Assembly: GCA_017561935.1 (NCBI GenBank)
Contig: JAFZBE010000034.1
Location: forward strand, 1 to 64,000
Origin: Bacteroidales bacterium
GTDB taxonomy: Bacteria > Bacteroidota > Bacteroidia > Bacteroidales > UBA3663
Length of the DNA: 64,000 nucleotides
Direction: 5' to 3'
Numbering within the stretch: the stretch's first letter is position 1; every line of letters starts with the position of its first letter. The notes below the pieces were generated by a model. The model searched no databases and was not told the DNA's origin. It was given only the letters and a program-made list of their open reading frames with translations. Below, one piece after another: positions 52,352 through 61,204 of the stretch. Position numbers and translations under genes: made by a program.

Positions 52352-54330
52352 GGCTTCTTCTTTAATACAATCATCTCACCAAGCTTCGACTCAACCCCGG
52401 CACAGAAGTCACGCAGGGTGGCATAGTCGTTGGTATCGTAAAGCATAGTCTTGCGAACATAGGCATAGGAAATAGCCAGGTTGTTGCCTGTTTGACGTAC
52501 CCTAATGCGACAGCTCATCACGTCGTTGGGCATCGTCAGCGTGGCCGACGTGGGCAGCTCCTCCACTTCGTAGTCCTCGGGCAGGGTGAGCTGCACGGTG
52601 CGGCGTTCGGTTGTCCAATACCCGAACTCCACCGGCAGGTCGCGCGTTTCGGCCTTGAAGTCGTTGGTCGCAGGAATGAAGAGGAATGGGTTGAGGTAGA
52701 TGTGCTCGTCGTCGGTGTCGAGGCTGCGGGTGAACGTGGCATTCTCCTTCACGTCCTCCTCGTTGCTGTCGATGCCCTCGAGCGAATAGGAATCGATCTC
52801 GACATTCATCGACGAGGCGAACTGCTGCACGAAAGCCACGCTGTCGGTCACGTCGTGATAGATGTCGCGGAAGTGACCTGCCGCCACGTTGTGGTAGGCG
52901 GCATTGTAGTTGCCCTTCAGCACGCCATCGGGGCTCACCGTAGCGGTAGCCAGGGTGACGACCTTGCCCTCGCAGCACTTGCGCAGGTCGGTCCATCGTC
53001 CTTGACCAGCCTTGTTGACCAATCGTCCACGATCGACGAGGTAGTCGGTGGGAAGCGATCCGACGGGATAGCCCTTGGCGGCAGCATCGACATAGAACAC
53101 CGTGCTGTCGGACGCGTCGCCCACGGCAAGCACCATCGTGTTGAGCGCAGCTACGCTGGCATGGGCGTAAGGCAGGCGACCCTTACTGCGGCGGCTCAGC
53201 ACCACGGGCGCCACCTGCGTGATGCCCGCATCGCGCAGCATGCTCATCAGAGCGAAGTTGAGCGTGCAGCTGTTGGCGGTGCCCTCCTTCTGGAGCTTCC
53301 TTGCCGACATGCCGTACAGCCCGTAGGTCTTGTCCCACGTGTAGTAGGACATCAGCAGGTCGCGTAGCTTGGCGGTCTTCTCCTTCACGCTCAGCCCGTC
53401 GAGGTGCAAATCCGCCTGCTCCTTCGCCAACGGATTGTCCATGTTGAAATACTTGCCGAAGTCCTCGTCGCCCACCAGCATCTTATCGACATCGCTCCAC
53501 GAGCTCTGGAAATTCTTATAATAGGAACCCGTGATGGTGATCGAACGCAGGTCGTGCTCCACCTTGGTCATATAGTCCTCGATGCACCAGACGTGCTCGT
53601 CGTCCTTGACCGCAGGCAGTTCCCGACCCTCGAAGTGATGGATCGTGGCACGGGCGGTCAGCAGATCGGTACCCAACACCGCCTTGAAATCACCAGGCTT
53701 GGTCTCACCGGTTACCTGAGCCCTGCCGCGCTGTTCGGTGCTGAAGTTGAACCACTCGGGGATGGTGATATCGTATTCGGTGAAGAACACGGGGTGGGAA
53801 CCCTGGGCATACCAGTCGGAGATGGCGTAGATGTGAGAACTCTCGCGCTGGAACTCGTATTCGACCACCGTGCCCACCTTGACATTGGGAATCGAGAACT
53901 TAACCTGGCTGTAGTACTTGTCGAGACGTTCCTTGGTCTTCAAGTCACCTGTAAGCTTCGAGCGCACCACCTTGCCGTCCTCCAGGTTGAAGGCCGAGCC
54001 CTTCACTCCCGAAATCTTGTCACCCGCCGACGAACCCACCGGATCGAAGAAGACGATGGTGACATCGGCAGCCGAGGTCCCCTCGGGCTTGAGCACCTTG
54101 ATGCGTTCCTTCACGCGATAGACTACAATGAAATCGGTCCTGATCTCAAACTGAACGTCGGTGCTACTGTAGAGTTTCACGGCATCGGCATCGGGGTCGG
54201 GAGCATAGACGGTCATCGACATTTCCTCGTCGGTCGGCTTGCCCATCTTCTTGTTCACCTCCAGGGCTTCAGACGGGAAGACAATGCCCACAAAACTGAA
54301 TAGCGTTAGCAATAGAGATACTTTTTTCAT
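52348..54330 (-). CDS. DUF3857/transglutaminase-like exported protein, His missing
   Basis: This 660-residue protein has a signal peptide (MKKVSLLLTLFSFVGIVFPSEA), a DUF3857-like domain (about 25-240) and a transglutaminase-like fold. C355 (GTANSCTLNFALMSMLRDAG) fits the nucleophile position, but Thr398 (LNTMVLAV) replaces the catalytic His, so it is probably not an active hydrolase. It is closely related to the 54360-56333 protein. The start at 54330 is preferred to one three codons upstream because it begins the signal peptide. It is 29 bp after the paralogue. Confidence 0.83.
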   Translation of the reverse strand: MKKVSLLLTLFSFVGIVFPSEALEVNKKMGKPTDEEMSMTVYAPDPDADAVKLYSSTDVQFEIRTDFIVVYRVKERIKVLKPEGTSAADVTIVFFDPVGSSAGDKISGVKGSAFNLEDGKVVRSKLTGDLKTKERLDKYYSQVKFSIPNVKVGTVVEYEFQRESSHIYAISDWYAQGSHPVFFTEYDITIPEWFNFSTEQRGRAQVTGETKPGDFKAVLGTDLLTARATIHHFEGRELPAVKDDEHVWCIEDYMTKVEHDLRSITITGSYYKNFQSSWSDVDKMLVGDEDFGKYFNMDNPLAKEQADLHLDGLSVKEKTAKLRDLLMSYYTWDKTYGLYGMSARKLQKEGTANSCTLNFALMSMLRDAGITQVAPVVLSRRSKGRLPYAHASVAALNTMVLAVGDASDSTVFYVDAAAKGYPVGSLPTDYLVDRGRLVNKAGQGRWTDLRKCCEGKVVTLATATVSPDGVLKGNYNAAYHNVAAGHFRDIYHDVTDSVAFVQQFASSMNVEIDSYSLEGIDSNEEDVKENATFTRSLDTDDEHIYLNPFLFIPATNDFKAETRDLPVEFGYWTTERRTVQLTLPEDYEVEELPTSATLTMPNDVMSCRIRVRQTGNNLAISYAYVRKTMLYDTNDYATLRDFCAGVESKLGEMIVLKKKP

Positions 54331-54359
54331 AACAATCAATATTGATTAATGTTTTTCAT

Positions 54360-56333
54360 TCACTTCTTCTTCAAAACAATCATTTCGTTGCACTTCGATT
54401 CGAGTTTCGATAATAAGTCTCTCAATGCAGGGTATTCCTCCTGGGCATACAACATGCTTTGACGATTATAGTTGATCAAGATGATGATCTTGCCTTCAGG
54501 CTGATTCACCCTAACACGGCAATTCAACCCGTCATCCGACATCCTGATTTGCATTGGCTTTGGCAAATCCTCTACCTCATAACCCTCAGGTAATTCTATT
54601 TGGATAATCTGACGTTCGACGACAGCGAATGGGAACTCCACGGGCAACACACGTGTCTCAGCCTTGAACGGCGATTCCATGCCTGCGAAAAGGAACGGAT
54701 TGAAATAGATGTGCTCGCCATCCGATTCTACAGTGCGGGTGAACTTCAGTTCCTCCTTCACCTCTTTTACAGAGCTATCGACACCCGAAACTTCATAATA
54801 CTCAATCTCCACGTTATTTCGATTCGCAATCGACTGAACAAATACCGTACTGTCCTTCGCAGCATGGTAACGGCGGCGGAAATCAGCAGAAGCATTATCG
54901 AAATAACTGACATTGCGCACACCTTCCAATACGCCCTCCGGACTCAATCTGCCCGTGACAACCGATACCATTTCTCCATCGCTGGCATGGCTCAGATTGA
55001 CCCACTTGGCTGAGTTGGCCGCGCGTATCACACGGGCTCGTTCGACCAGGAGATTGGCAGGAAGCACGCCCACGGGACAACCTGTAGCTGCCGCATCGAC
55101 ATAGAACGGCTCACCTTCCTCATTAAGTACTTGCAGTACCATCGTATTGAGCGATTCCCCACTGGGATGCAACCACGGCAATCGTCCGCGAGTGCGACGG
55201 CTCATCACCACAGGATAAGCCTTGATGCCAGCATCACGCAGCATACTCATCAAGGCGAAATTCAGCGTGGAGCTGTTGGCTGTTCTATCTTTTTGAAGCT
55301 TACGTTCCGAAATGCCATAGATGCCATAGTTTCCATTCCATGTATAGTTGTGCATCAAGAGGTCACGAAGGAGGGCGGTACGATTCTGCGCACTCATGCT
55401 GTCCGGAATCTCAAGGGCAGCTTGCTTCTCTCGCAAGGGGTTGTTCATCTTATACAACTTACCGAATGTTTCGTTCTCCATCAGCACACTATCCACTTTC
55501 TCCCAAGTAGTGGTAAAACGCCTACGTCCACCATTGGGGAACTCAATCCAGTTGAGATCATGTACCACCTTCGACAAAAAATCCTCGACGCAATATACCC
55601 AATCGTCTTCCTTAATTGCAGGCAAATCCGATCCGAAGAACTTGTTGACTCCCGCAGCCACCGTAACTGATCCTTTTGTGGTAACAAATGTGAACGACGA
55701 GACATCAACAGCCTGTTCAAGCAAGATCAGACCACTGTTCTCCACATTGAAATTAAACCATGCGGGAATCTCAAGATGGTATTCTGTATAACACACCGGC
55801 ATATCTTCGGTCTGAGCATACCAATCGCTGATGGTATAATAATAGTCGCTGTGACGTTCGTATTCATATTCAATCACCGTCCCCACCTTGACATTGGGAA
55901 TCGAGAACTTCACCTGACTGTATTTGTCATCGATGCGCTCCTTCGCCTTCAGGTCATGAGTCATCTTTGAACTGACCACCTTGCCGTCCTCAAGGTTGAA
56001 GGCGGTGGCCTTGATACGCGAAACGCGTTCGTTGCGTGTTTCCTTGACGGGATCGTAGAAGACCACCACCACATCGCCATGCTTGATGCCTTCAGGCTTC
56101 AAGACCTTGATACGCTTTTTCACCTTGTATAAAATACCAAAATCCTCGCCAGCCTGTTCAAACTTCACAACTGTGTTACTGTAGAGCAACACAGCCGCTG
56201 CATCAGGGTCAGCCTCATAAACGGTCATGGACATCTCTTCACGGGTAGGACTACCGAATTTGGTATTTCGATCCAAAGCCAATGCTCCGAATGATGGGAT
56301 GAGAGAACATAAAAGCAAAAATAAAATCTTCAT
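54360..56333 (-). CDS. DUF3857/transglutaminase-like exported protein, Cys and His missing
   Basis: This 657-residue paralogue of the 52348-54330 protein has the same layout and many identical motifs (MSMTVYEADPDAAAV, KVLKPEGIKHGDVVVVFYDP, SQVKFSIPNVKVGT). The nucleophile position is Ser355 (TANSSTLNFALM) and the His position Thr397 (LNTMVLQV), so the triad is gone. A signal peptide ends near SFGALA. It is probably structural or ligand-binding. It is the first gene of the three-gene operon, with a -7 box at 56374-56381. Confidence 0.83.
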   Translation of the reverse strand: MKILFLLLCSLIPSFGALALDRNTKFGSPTREEMSMTVYEADPDAAAVLLYSNTVVKFEQAGEDFGILYKVKKRIKVLKPEGIKHGDVVVVFYDPVKETRNERVSRIKATAFNLEDGKVVSSKMTHDLKAKERIDDKYSQVKFSIPNVKVGTVIEYEYERHSDYYYTISDWYAQTEDMPVCYTEYHLEIPAWFNFNVENSGLILLEQAVDVSSFTFVTTKGSVTVAAGVNKFFGSDLPAIKEDDWVYCVEDFLSKVVHDLNWIEFPNGGRRRFTTTWEKVDSVLMENETFGKLYKMNNPLREKQAALEIPDSMSAQNRTALLRDLLMHNYTWNGNYGIYGISERKLQKDRTANSSTLNFALMSMLRDAGIKAYPVVMSRRTRGRLPWLHPSGESLNTMVLQVLNEEGEPFYVDAAATGCPVGVLPANLLVERARVIRAANSAKWVNLSHASDGEMVSVVTGRLSPEGVLEGVRNVSYFDNASADFRRRYHAAKDSTVFVQSIANRNNVEIEYYEVSGVDSSVKEVKEELKFTRTVESDGEHIYFNPFLFAGMESPFKAETRVLPVEFPFAVVERQIIQIELPEGYEVEDLPKPMQIRMSDDGLNCRVRVNQPEGKIIILINYNRQSMLYAQEEYPALRDLLSKLESKCNEMIVLKKK

Positions 56334-56373
56334 AATATGAATATAATTGATGAAATTATCTTCTTAGACAAGG

Positions 56374-56381
56374 CAAAGATA
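56374..56381 (-). promoter_or_regulatory. Promoter -7 box of the DUF3857 operon
   Basis: TATCTTTG on the minus strand matches TAnnTTTG, 41 bp before the ATG at 56333. A -33 TTTG at the usual spacing is not seen. Confidence 0.5.
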
Positions 56382-56522
56382 ATAAAAACATAATAAACTG
56401 GTATGAATTAGCGGAGAAAAAATGATTTTTTCAAAATTTTATTATAAATTCATGCCAAATTGACTAATGAAGTTTGTAATCTTGACTCATGAATTGTGAA
56501 AGAACTACTTCAAGTAAGGTCA

Positions 56523-56850
56523 TGACCATTTTTTGCCAAGATTGGTTATGCTGCGTTTGAACTATGACCATTCTTGGCCAGGATTGGTTATGCTACGATT
56601 GGACCATGACCTTTTTCGGCCAAGATTGGTTATACCTTGATTGAAGAATGACCTTTCTTGGCCAAGATTGGTTATGCCGCGATTGAACCATGACCTTTCT
56701 TGGCCAAGATTGGTTATACTGCGATCGAAGAATGACCTTTTTCGGCCAAGATTGGTTATGCCGCGATTGAACCATGACCTTTCTTGGCCAAGATTGGTTA
56801 TGCCGCGATTGAACCATGACCTTTCTTGGCCAAGATTGGTTATGATGCAT
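56523..56850. repeat. 42-bp tandem repeat (minisatellite), about 7.6 copies
   Basis: GGTTAT occurs at 56544, 56586, 56628, 56670, 56712, 56754, 56796 and 56838, exactly 42 bp apart. Each unit contains TTGGCCAAGATTGGTTATG, with the palindrome TTGGCCAA (CGGCCAA in some copies), and CCATGACC. The outer copies are most diverged; the 56754-56837 copies are nearly identical. Two alternating unit types (GCCGCGATTGAACC and ACTGCGATCGAAGA-like) are visible. Confidence 0.9.
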
Positions 56851-56979
56851 TTGGAGACAGAGTTTTATCAAATCCACATACATTATAAATGAAAAAAATA
56901 CGAATTCGGCAAAAAGACTGGCAAATATCATTGAGTGGAAACAAAAATCGAAGTCATGAGGTAGAATTATCGGAAATAA

Positions 56980-57011
56980 TTTGGAGGAATCAGATTTATC
57001 TTGTATCTTTG
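56980..57011 (+). promoter_or_regulatory. Promoter of the 57052-61082 operon
   Basis: TTTG (56980-56983), a 20-nt spacer and TATCTTTG (57004-57011) match the consensus exactly. Initiation near 57018 gives a leader of about 34 nt. It lies 130 bp downstream of the last minisatellite copy. Confidence 0.7.
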
Positions 57012-57051
57012 CACCGAGTTATTAATCAATCACACCATTACAGACATCGCT

Positions 57052-58188
57052 ATGAAAATCCGACTCTTTCTCTTGTTCTTCTCTCTGTGCACCACTCTCT
57101 CGGCACAGCGAGCCCTTGTACCCGACACGGCAGGCAACTTCGTCGGCGTGCCCATCAAGGACGTTGCCGCCGCCACCCCCTATCAGCGCCAGTTCTCCGT
57201 CTCCTGCAAAAACCAGTTGGACAACAACCCCTTGGTACTCACCCCCGAAACCGCCCTCGGCTACCAGGTCTCCCGCAATTGGTACATCAGCCAAACATTC
57301 CAGTATGCCGGTGAAACGAAACAGCTCTTCCTGTGCCGCGTACGCACCTACAAGGACAGCATATCCTTCTACGTCTATTTCGATGACGAGGCCGCCCTCC
57401 ATCCCATCTATTACGTGCAAATCAGCGGTGACAGGCAACTCTATCCTATGAAAGACGATCCCGCCTCCGGCTACGTCTCCCCCCTCCACACCTTACTGCT
57501 CAGTTATCCCATCGCTCAGGATCCCGACGTGCGCGCCTATTTCGACCAGCTCCGACCCACGCCCGACGACTTCGAGGAAGCCCATCGTCTGGCCCTATCC
57601 AAATACCCCTCCCACCTGCCACGCTTCAAGTGGGGCATCCACCTCGCAATGGCATTCAGCAAGCTCACCGCCAGCCATTATGTCATGGATCCTGTCGTCA
57701 GCATCCTGCCCGGTGTCTTCGCCGACATCCCGCTCTTTTACCACCTCTCCTATCATCCCGAGCTGGCCTTCGAGAAATATGCAGCCGACGGCACCGTCAA
57801 ATACAAGATGACGCAATACAACGACGTAGCCTATAACGTCACCACCCTCTCCTCGCCCCAACTCATACGCTTTACGGCAGCCAATCGTCCTTCGCGCCTG
57901 CTCCCCTATTTCGAGACAGGAGCACAATTCTCCCTCAACCTCAAGCATTCCTTCGAGTACAAATACTTCTTCAATGACCATGTCGACCTCATCACCCACC
58001 TCCCGCTCTCCGGGGAAGTGCAGGGCGAAGAGTCTATCCCCGCCACCTCTTGGGCCGTGGTGGCCAGCCTAGGCCTCGAATGGCAGTTCTCGCGCTATCA
58101 CTCCATCTGGTTCTCCTGCCGATTTGTCAAGGAATTGGACGACATCAGCCGTATTGGCGGCATGTTGCAGATCTCCTACAACCTCTAA
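57052..58188 (+). CDS. Predicted outer-membrane beta-barrel protein of unknown family
   Basis: This 378-residue protein has a signal peptide (LLFFSLCTTLSAQ) and two parts. The first (about 20-190) is a soluble-looking domain with YYVQISGDRQLYP. The second (about 195-378) has alternating strands ending ISRIGGMLQISYNL, as in small PorT-like barrels. I do not recognise a specific family. It is the first of three genes, 57 bp ahead of a lipoprotein gene, so a surface complex is plausible. Confidence 0.7.
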   Translation: MKIRLFLLFFSLCTTLSAQRALVPDTAGNFVGVPIKDVAAATPYQRQFSVSCKNQLDNNPLVLTPETALGYQVSRNWYISQTFQYAGETKQLFLCRVRTYKDSISFYVYFDDEAALHPIYYVQISGDRQLYPMKDDPASGYVSPLHTLLLSYPIAQDPDVRAYFDQLRPTPDDFEEAHRLALSKYPSHLPRFKWGIHLAMAFSKLTASHYVMDPVVSILPGVFADIPLFYHLSYHPELAFEKYAADGTVKYKMTQYNDVAYNVTTLSSPQLIRFTAANRPSRLLPYFETGAQFSLNLKHSFEYKYFFNDHVDLITHLPLSGEVQGEESIPATSWAVVASLGLEWQFSRYHSIWFSCRFVKELDDISRIGGMLQISYNL

Positions 58189-58245
58189 TCAGCCAACGTT
58201 TCGAAGAAGAATACATCCTCCATTTTTGACTAAAAGACCATCCGT

Positions 58246-59973
58246 ATGAAAACAAATAGGTTTCTCTCAGTCCTCCTACCCTCGGCAGCACTCCTCATGG
58301 GATGTGCCGATGCCGAACTGTCCGAATTTCCCATAGTCCAAATCGGCCTTCAGATGTCGCTCGACCAGATCAGTCCTCATTACGAGGTGTTGGTCCAAAC
58401 CCCAACAGGTGTCAGCGTCGAGGAAGTAGGAGTCGTCCAGACTTATCGCGACAACAATTCAGTACATAGCATTTCGATCACCCAAATTTTCAAGCTCGAC
58501 ACCGCCGCACCCTATACCTATACCGACCACAGTCGAAACGCCTATGCCACCGACACCTACACATCCTACGCATACGTTTGCACCAGCATCGGCACCTACC
58601 GCAGCGATGCGCAGACCCTGGTGGTCCCCGGCATTAATGTCCCAGAAATTGATTCGCTGCGCTTCAGCTTCGACCAGACTACAGGCCGAACGTGTACCTT
58701 GCGCATCTTCGGTCAGAACTTCTCCTCCGCCCCAGACGCCCTCTCCCTCGATGGCTCCGGCACCGGCATCTCCACCCGCAGGACAAGGCTCTATGGCTAT
58801 CAGGACAGTATCGTGGCAAAGAATCTCGAACTCATAGCCTACGGCACTCACCACTTGCTTTTGTACCAATACGGCAAACCCTATCCGCTCGAAGTGGAAG
58901 TTCAGGGGCCGCGTATCGACAGCATCTCTTCCTCCAATCTCAAGGCCGGCGAGCCATTGACCATCTACTATTCGAAGGCCGAACCCAGTGGGGTCTATGC
59001 GTTCAACACGCCAAAGAACAAATTCTCCACCTCCACCGTCACCCTCGGCCAGGACGAGCATCGCGTCGAACTGCTGCCCATCATCGTCGATGCAAGTTTC
59101 ACCAACCTCACCACTACCTTAGTCATCCAGGACAAGTCGCACAGCATCGACGTCCCCACCGACGTGGAGTTTACCATCACTCGCGAACCTTGGGCAAATT
59201 GGGGCACTTGCAACGGTGCATACGTCCGCAAAGTAGGCAACTTCCTCTGTTCCACCGATGGCAAGAGGCTATACGGCTACAACCTCGAAACGAAAATGAT
59301 TGAGTTCCTTCCGAGAATCGACGCTTACAAAAACGTGCTTGGCGCACGCATACATGCCATCGATGACAAGTATGCCTACGTCTGGTATTGGACTTCAGGC
59401 ACAGCCTACCTCAGTCGCTACGGCCTCGTCGAAAGGAAGTGGGAAAGCATCACTTCGCTTACCACCCCCGCCACCAAGACGTGGTTTGAGAACGCCAACA
59501 CCCTCCGTGCCCTCCATGACAACAAGCTGTTCACCTATAACCTCGACACCGACACTTGGGACGAACCCGTGTTCCTCTACACGAGCGACAACAACGAGGG
59601 CATGACGCTGACCGAGGATAGCCAGATGTGTGGCACCTACCGCGACCATTACTATTTCCGTCAGTCGGGCAAGTTCTATCGCTATCCCATAGGGAAACCA
59701 AAGGACATCACCTACGTCGGCTCGACCCGCCTACCCATCACCCAATGCTACCCAATCCAAAACGACAACCTCTATTTTGCCTATATAGGTTCCTTTTTCA
59801 TGTATATCTATCAGATGCCGATGACCTCCCTGCTCGAAGGCACCGACGAGTTCTCCTGCATTGGAGGCCCCGAATACAACGAACCGTTTAGCCCGAATAC
59901 GAGTTTTGTCGAGACAGATTCGCATTATCTAATGATCGGACGAGACGGAAAGATTAAAACACTCGAAAAATGA
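58246..59973 (+). CDS. IPT/TIG-like lipoprotein with C-terminal propeller-like region
   Basis: This 575-residue lipoprotein has a lipobox ALLMGC20. Residues about 25-130 form a beta-domain; two IPT/TIG-like segments follow (about 130-215 and 220-310, beginning PEIDSLRFSFDQ and PRIDSISSSNLKAGEPLTI). Residues about 320-575 have kelch-like repeats (LYGYNLETKMIEFLPRI, LFTYNLDTDTWDEPV). Such proteins often bind glycans or other surface ligands. Its stop overlaps the next ATG by 4 bp. The ligand is unknown. Confidence 0.75.
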   Translation: MKTNRFLSVLLPSAALLMGCADAELSEFPIVQIGLQMSLDQISPHYEVLVQTPTGVSVEEVGVVQTYRDNNSVHSISITQIFKLDTAAPYTYTDHSRNAYATDTYTSYAYVCTSIGTYRSDAQTLVVPGINVPEIDSLRFSFDQTTGRTCTLRIFGQNFSSAPDALSLDGSGTGISTRRTRLYGYQDSIVAKNLELIAYGTHHLLLYQYGKPYPLEVEVQGPRIDSISSSNLKAGEPLTIYYSKAEPSGVYAFNTPKNKFSTSTVTLGQDEHRVELLPIIVDASFTNLTTTLVIQDKSHSIDVPTDVEFTITREPWANWGTCNGAYVRKVGNFLCSTDGKRLYGYNLETKMIEFLPRIDAYKNVLGARIHAIDDKYAYVWYWTSGTAYLSRYGLVERKWESITSLTTPATKTWFENANTLRALHDNKLFTYNLDTDTWDEPVFLYTSDNNEGMTLTEDSQMCGTYRDHYYFRQSGKFYRYPIGKPKDITYVGSTRLPITQCYPIQNDNLYFAYIGSFFMYIYQMPMTSLLEGTDEFSCIGGPEYNEPFSPNTSFVETDSHYLMIGRDGKIKTLEK

Positions 59974-61082
59974 AGAAAGCCATCGCCGCCCTTGCACTTG
60001 TCGCAGCACTCATCGCTGCCATCCTCCTGTTCTCCAACCGTTACCAGACGGCTGAGGACATCTACATCGTGTGGCAAGGCGAACGCGTGCGCATTAAAGG
60101 CGAAGGCTCAGGTGGCCTTAAATGGATAATCTCCCGAGGCGCGCTCACGATGACTGCAAACGAGACCGTAGGCAAGCAATTGAAACTGCACCTGAGCGGG
60201 GAGTGCGTCAACGGAAGCTTCGAACTGACCGCCGAAAAGCGGACGCAAATCCTACTCGAGGGGCTGTATCTCAACAATCCTCTGGGCACGGCACTAAGTT
60301 TTAAGGGCAGCAAGTCGACAATCCTCACACTGGCCGATGACACTGAGAATACCCTCGGTGACGCGGGTATCGAAGCCAGTGGTGACCTTACCATTGGCGG
60401 TGACGGTTCGCTGACCATCGTCGCTCAAGGAACAGGGCACAAAGGCATCAACATCGACGGAAACCTCAAGATCAAGGACGACCCGACACTCACCATCACG
60501 ACAAGCGGACAACCTGAACGCATGCAATTGCTTCCCGAATCAGTGTGGTTAGGCAAAGGCCCTGGCCTCCCTCCGAATGTGTCCGAAGGAGACAGTCTTC
60601 CACCTCCTCCCCCAGGCTTCGTGCGCTACGACTTTTCGGGAACTGCCAAGGCTATCAAGGCGCAGGGAACCATCCTCATCGAAGGGGGAAACATTACGCT
60701 ATCGACCTGTACACCTGGAGCAGAAGGGCTGGAATCGAAAAGAGACATCATCATCAACGGAGGCATCCTGAACGTCGATGCCTACGACGATGCCATCAAC
60801 GCCCTGATGACCATGACCGTAAATGGCGGCATCGTCAATGCCACGAGTTCCCACAACGACGGCATCGACATCAACGGTGGTCAACTCAAACCTTGGGCAA
60901 CCTCCATTCCTAAAAATTTCGATCCACAGCGTGCCAAGGAATTAGCCGGTCAGTCCACCTATTTCCAAACAGGCGGCAGCGTCACGACTCGTACCACGGC
61001 AGGACCGCCCGAAGAAGGACTTGACACCGACAACGCCCCCATCAGCCATACAGGGGGAGAATTGAACATTTTGGACAAATAA
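59970..61082 (+). CDS. Cthe_2159-like carbohydrate-binding beta-helix protein
   Basis: This 370-residue protein has an N-terminal hydrophobic segment (about 3-22, anchor or signal) and repeated beta-helix turns such as GIEASGDLTIGGDGSLTIVAQGTGHKGI, IKAQGTILIEGGNITLST and DAINALMTMTVNGGIVNATSSHNDGIDINGG. These match the Cthe_2159 (DUF4353) carbohydrate-binding domain, whose founder binds pectin-type polygalacturonate. A Pro-rich loop (SLPPPPPGF, about 209-217) interrupts the helix. It overlaps the lipoprotein gene by 4 bp, which supports a joint glycan-binding role; the ligand is inferred. Confidence 0.78.
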   Translation: MKKAIAALALVAALIAAILLFSNRYQTAEDIYIVWQGERVRIKGEGSGGLKWIISRGALTMTANETVGKQLKLHLSGECVNGSFELTAEKRTQILLEGLYLNNPLGTALSFKGSKSTILTLADDTENTLGDAGIEASGDLTIGGDGSLTIVAQGTGHKGINIDGNLKIKDDPTLTITTSGQPERMQLLPESVWLGKGPGLPPNVSEGDSLPPPPPGFVRYDFSGTAKAIKAQGTILIEGGNITLSTCTPGAEGLESKRDIIINGGILNVDAYDDAINALMTMTVNGGIVNATSSHNDGIDINGGQLKPWATSIPKNFDPQRAKELAGQSTYFQTGGSVTTRTTAGPPEEGLDTDNAPISHTGGELNILDK

Positions 61083-61135
61083 CAGATGAATTTTGTTTGC
61101 CATTCGTCACATACACCTGCATAATATCCCAAAAA

Positions 61136-61167
61136 TTTGCAGTTGTATGCCTTTTTCTGTATCTTTG
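61136..61167 (+). promoter_or_regulatory. Promoter of the transglutaminase-like gene
   Basis: TTTG (61136-61139), a 20-nt spacer and TATCTTTG (61160-61167) match the consensus. Initiation near 61174 gives a leader of about 31 nt before the ATG at 61205. Confidence 0.7.
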
Positions 61168-61204
61168 CCAAAAAAAATTGAACAACCCCCAAAATTTCGA
61201 AGTT

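Larger units (their letters stand above)
56334..57051. other. 718-bp non-coding region with a minisatellite between divergent operons
   Basis: It contains the promoter of the DUF3857 operon at its left end, an AT-rich part to about 56520, the 42-bp tandem repeat (56523-56850), and the promoter of the plus-strand operon at 56980-57011. The long frames on both strands across the repeat arise because 42 is a multiple of three; I do not call them as genes. Confidence 0.7.

Noticed and set aside
56523..56850. CRISPR array
   Set aside because: Units are contiguous 42-bp copies with no unique spacers, and no cas genes are present.
56641..56892. 83-codon plus-strand frame across the same repeat
   Set aside because: This is a by-product of the 14-codon unit length and is incompatible with the minus-strand frame as a second real gene.
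56593..56931. 112-codon minus-strand frame made of HNQSWPRKVMVQSR repeats
   Set aside because: It arises from the 42-bp repeat, which is open on both strands. No promoter box or conserved motif supports it; the hydrophobic start is AT-rich spacer DNA.
61097..61204. Upstream start of the transglutaminase-like protein
   Set aside because: The region holds the consensus promoter (61136-61167), so it is not transcribed as part of the gene.
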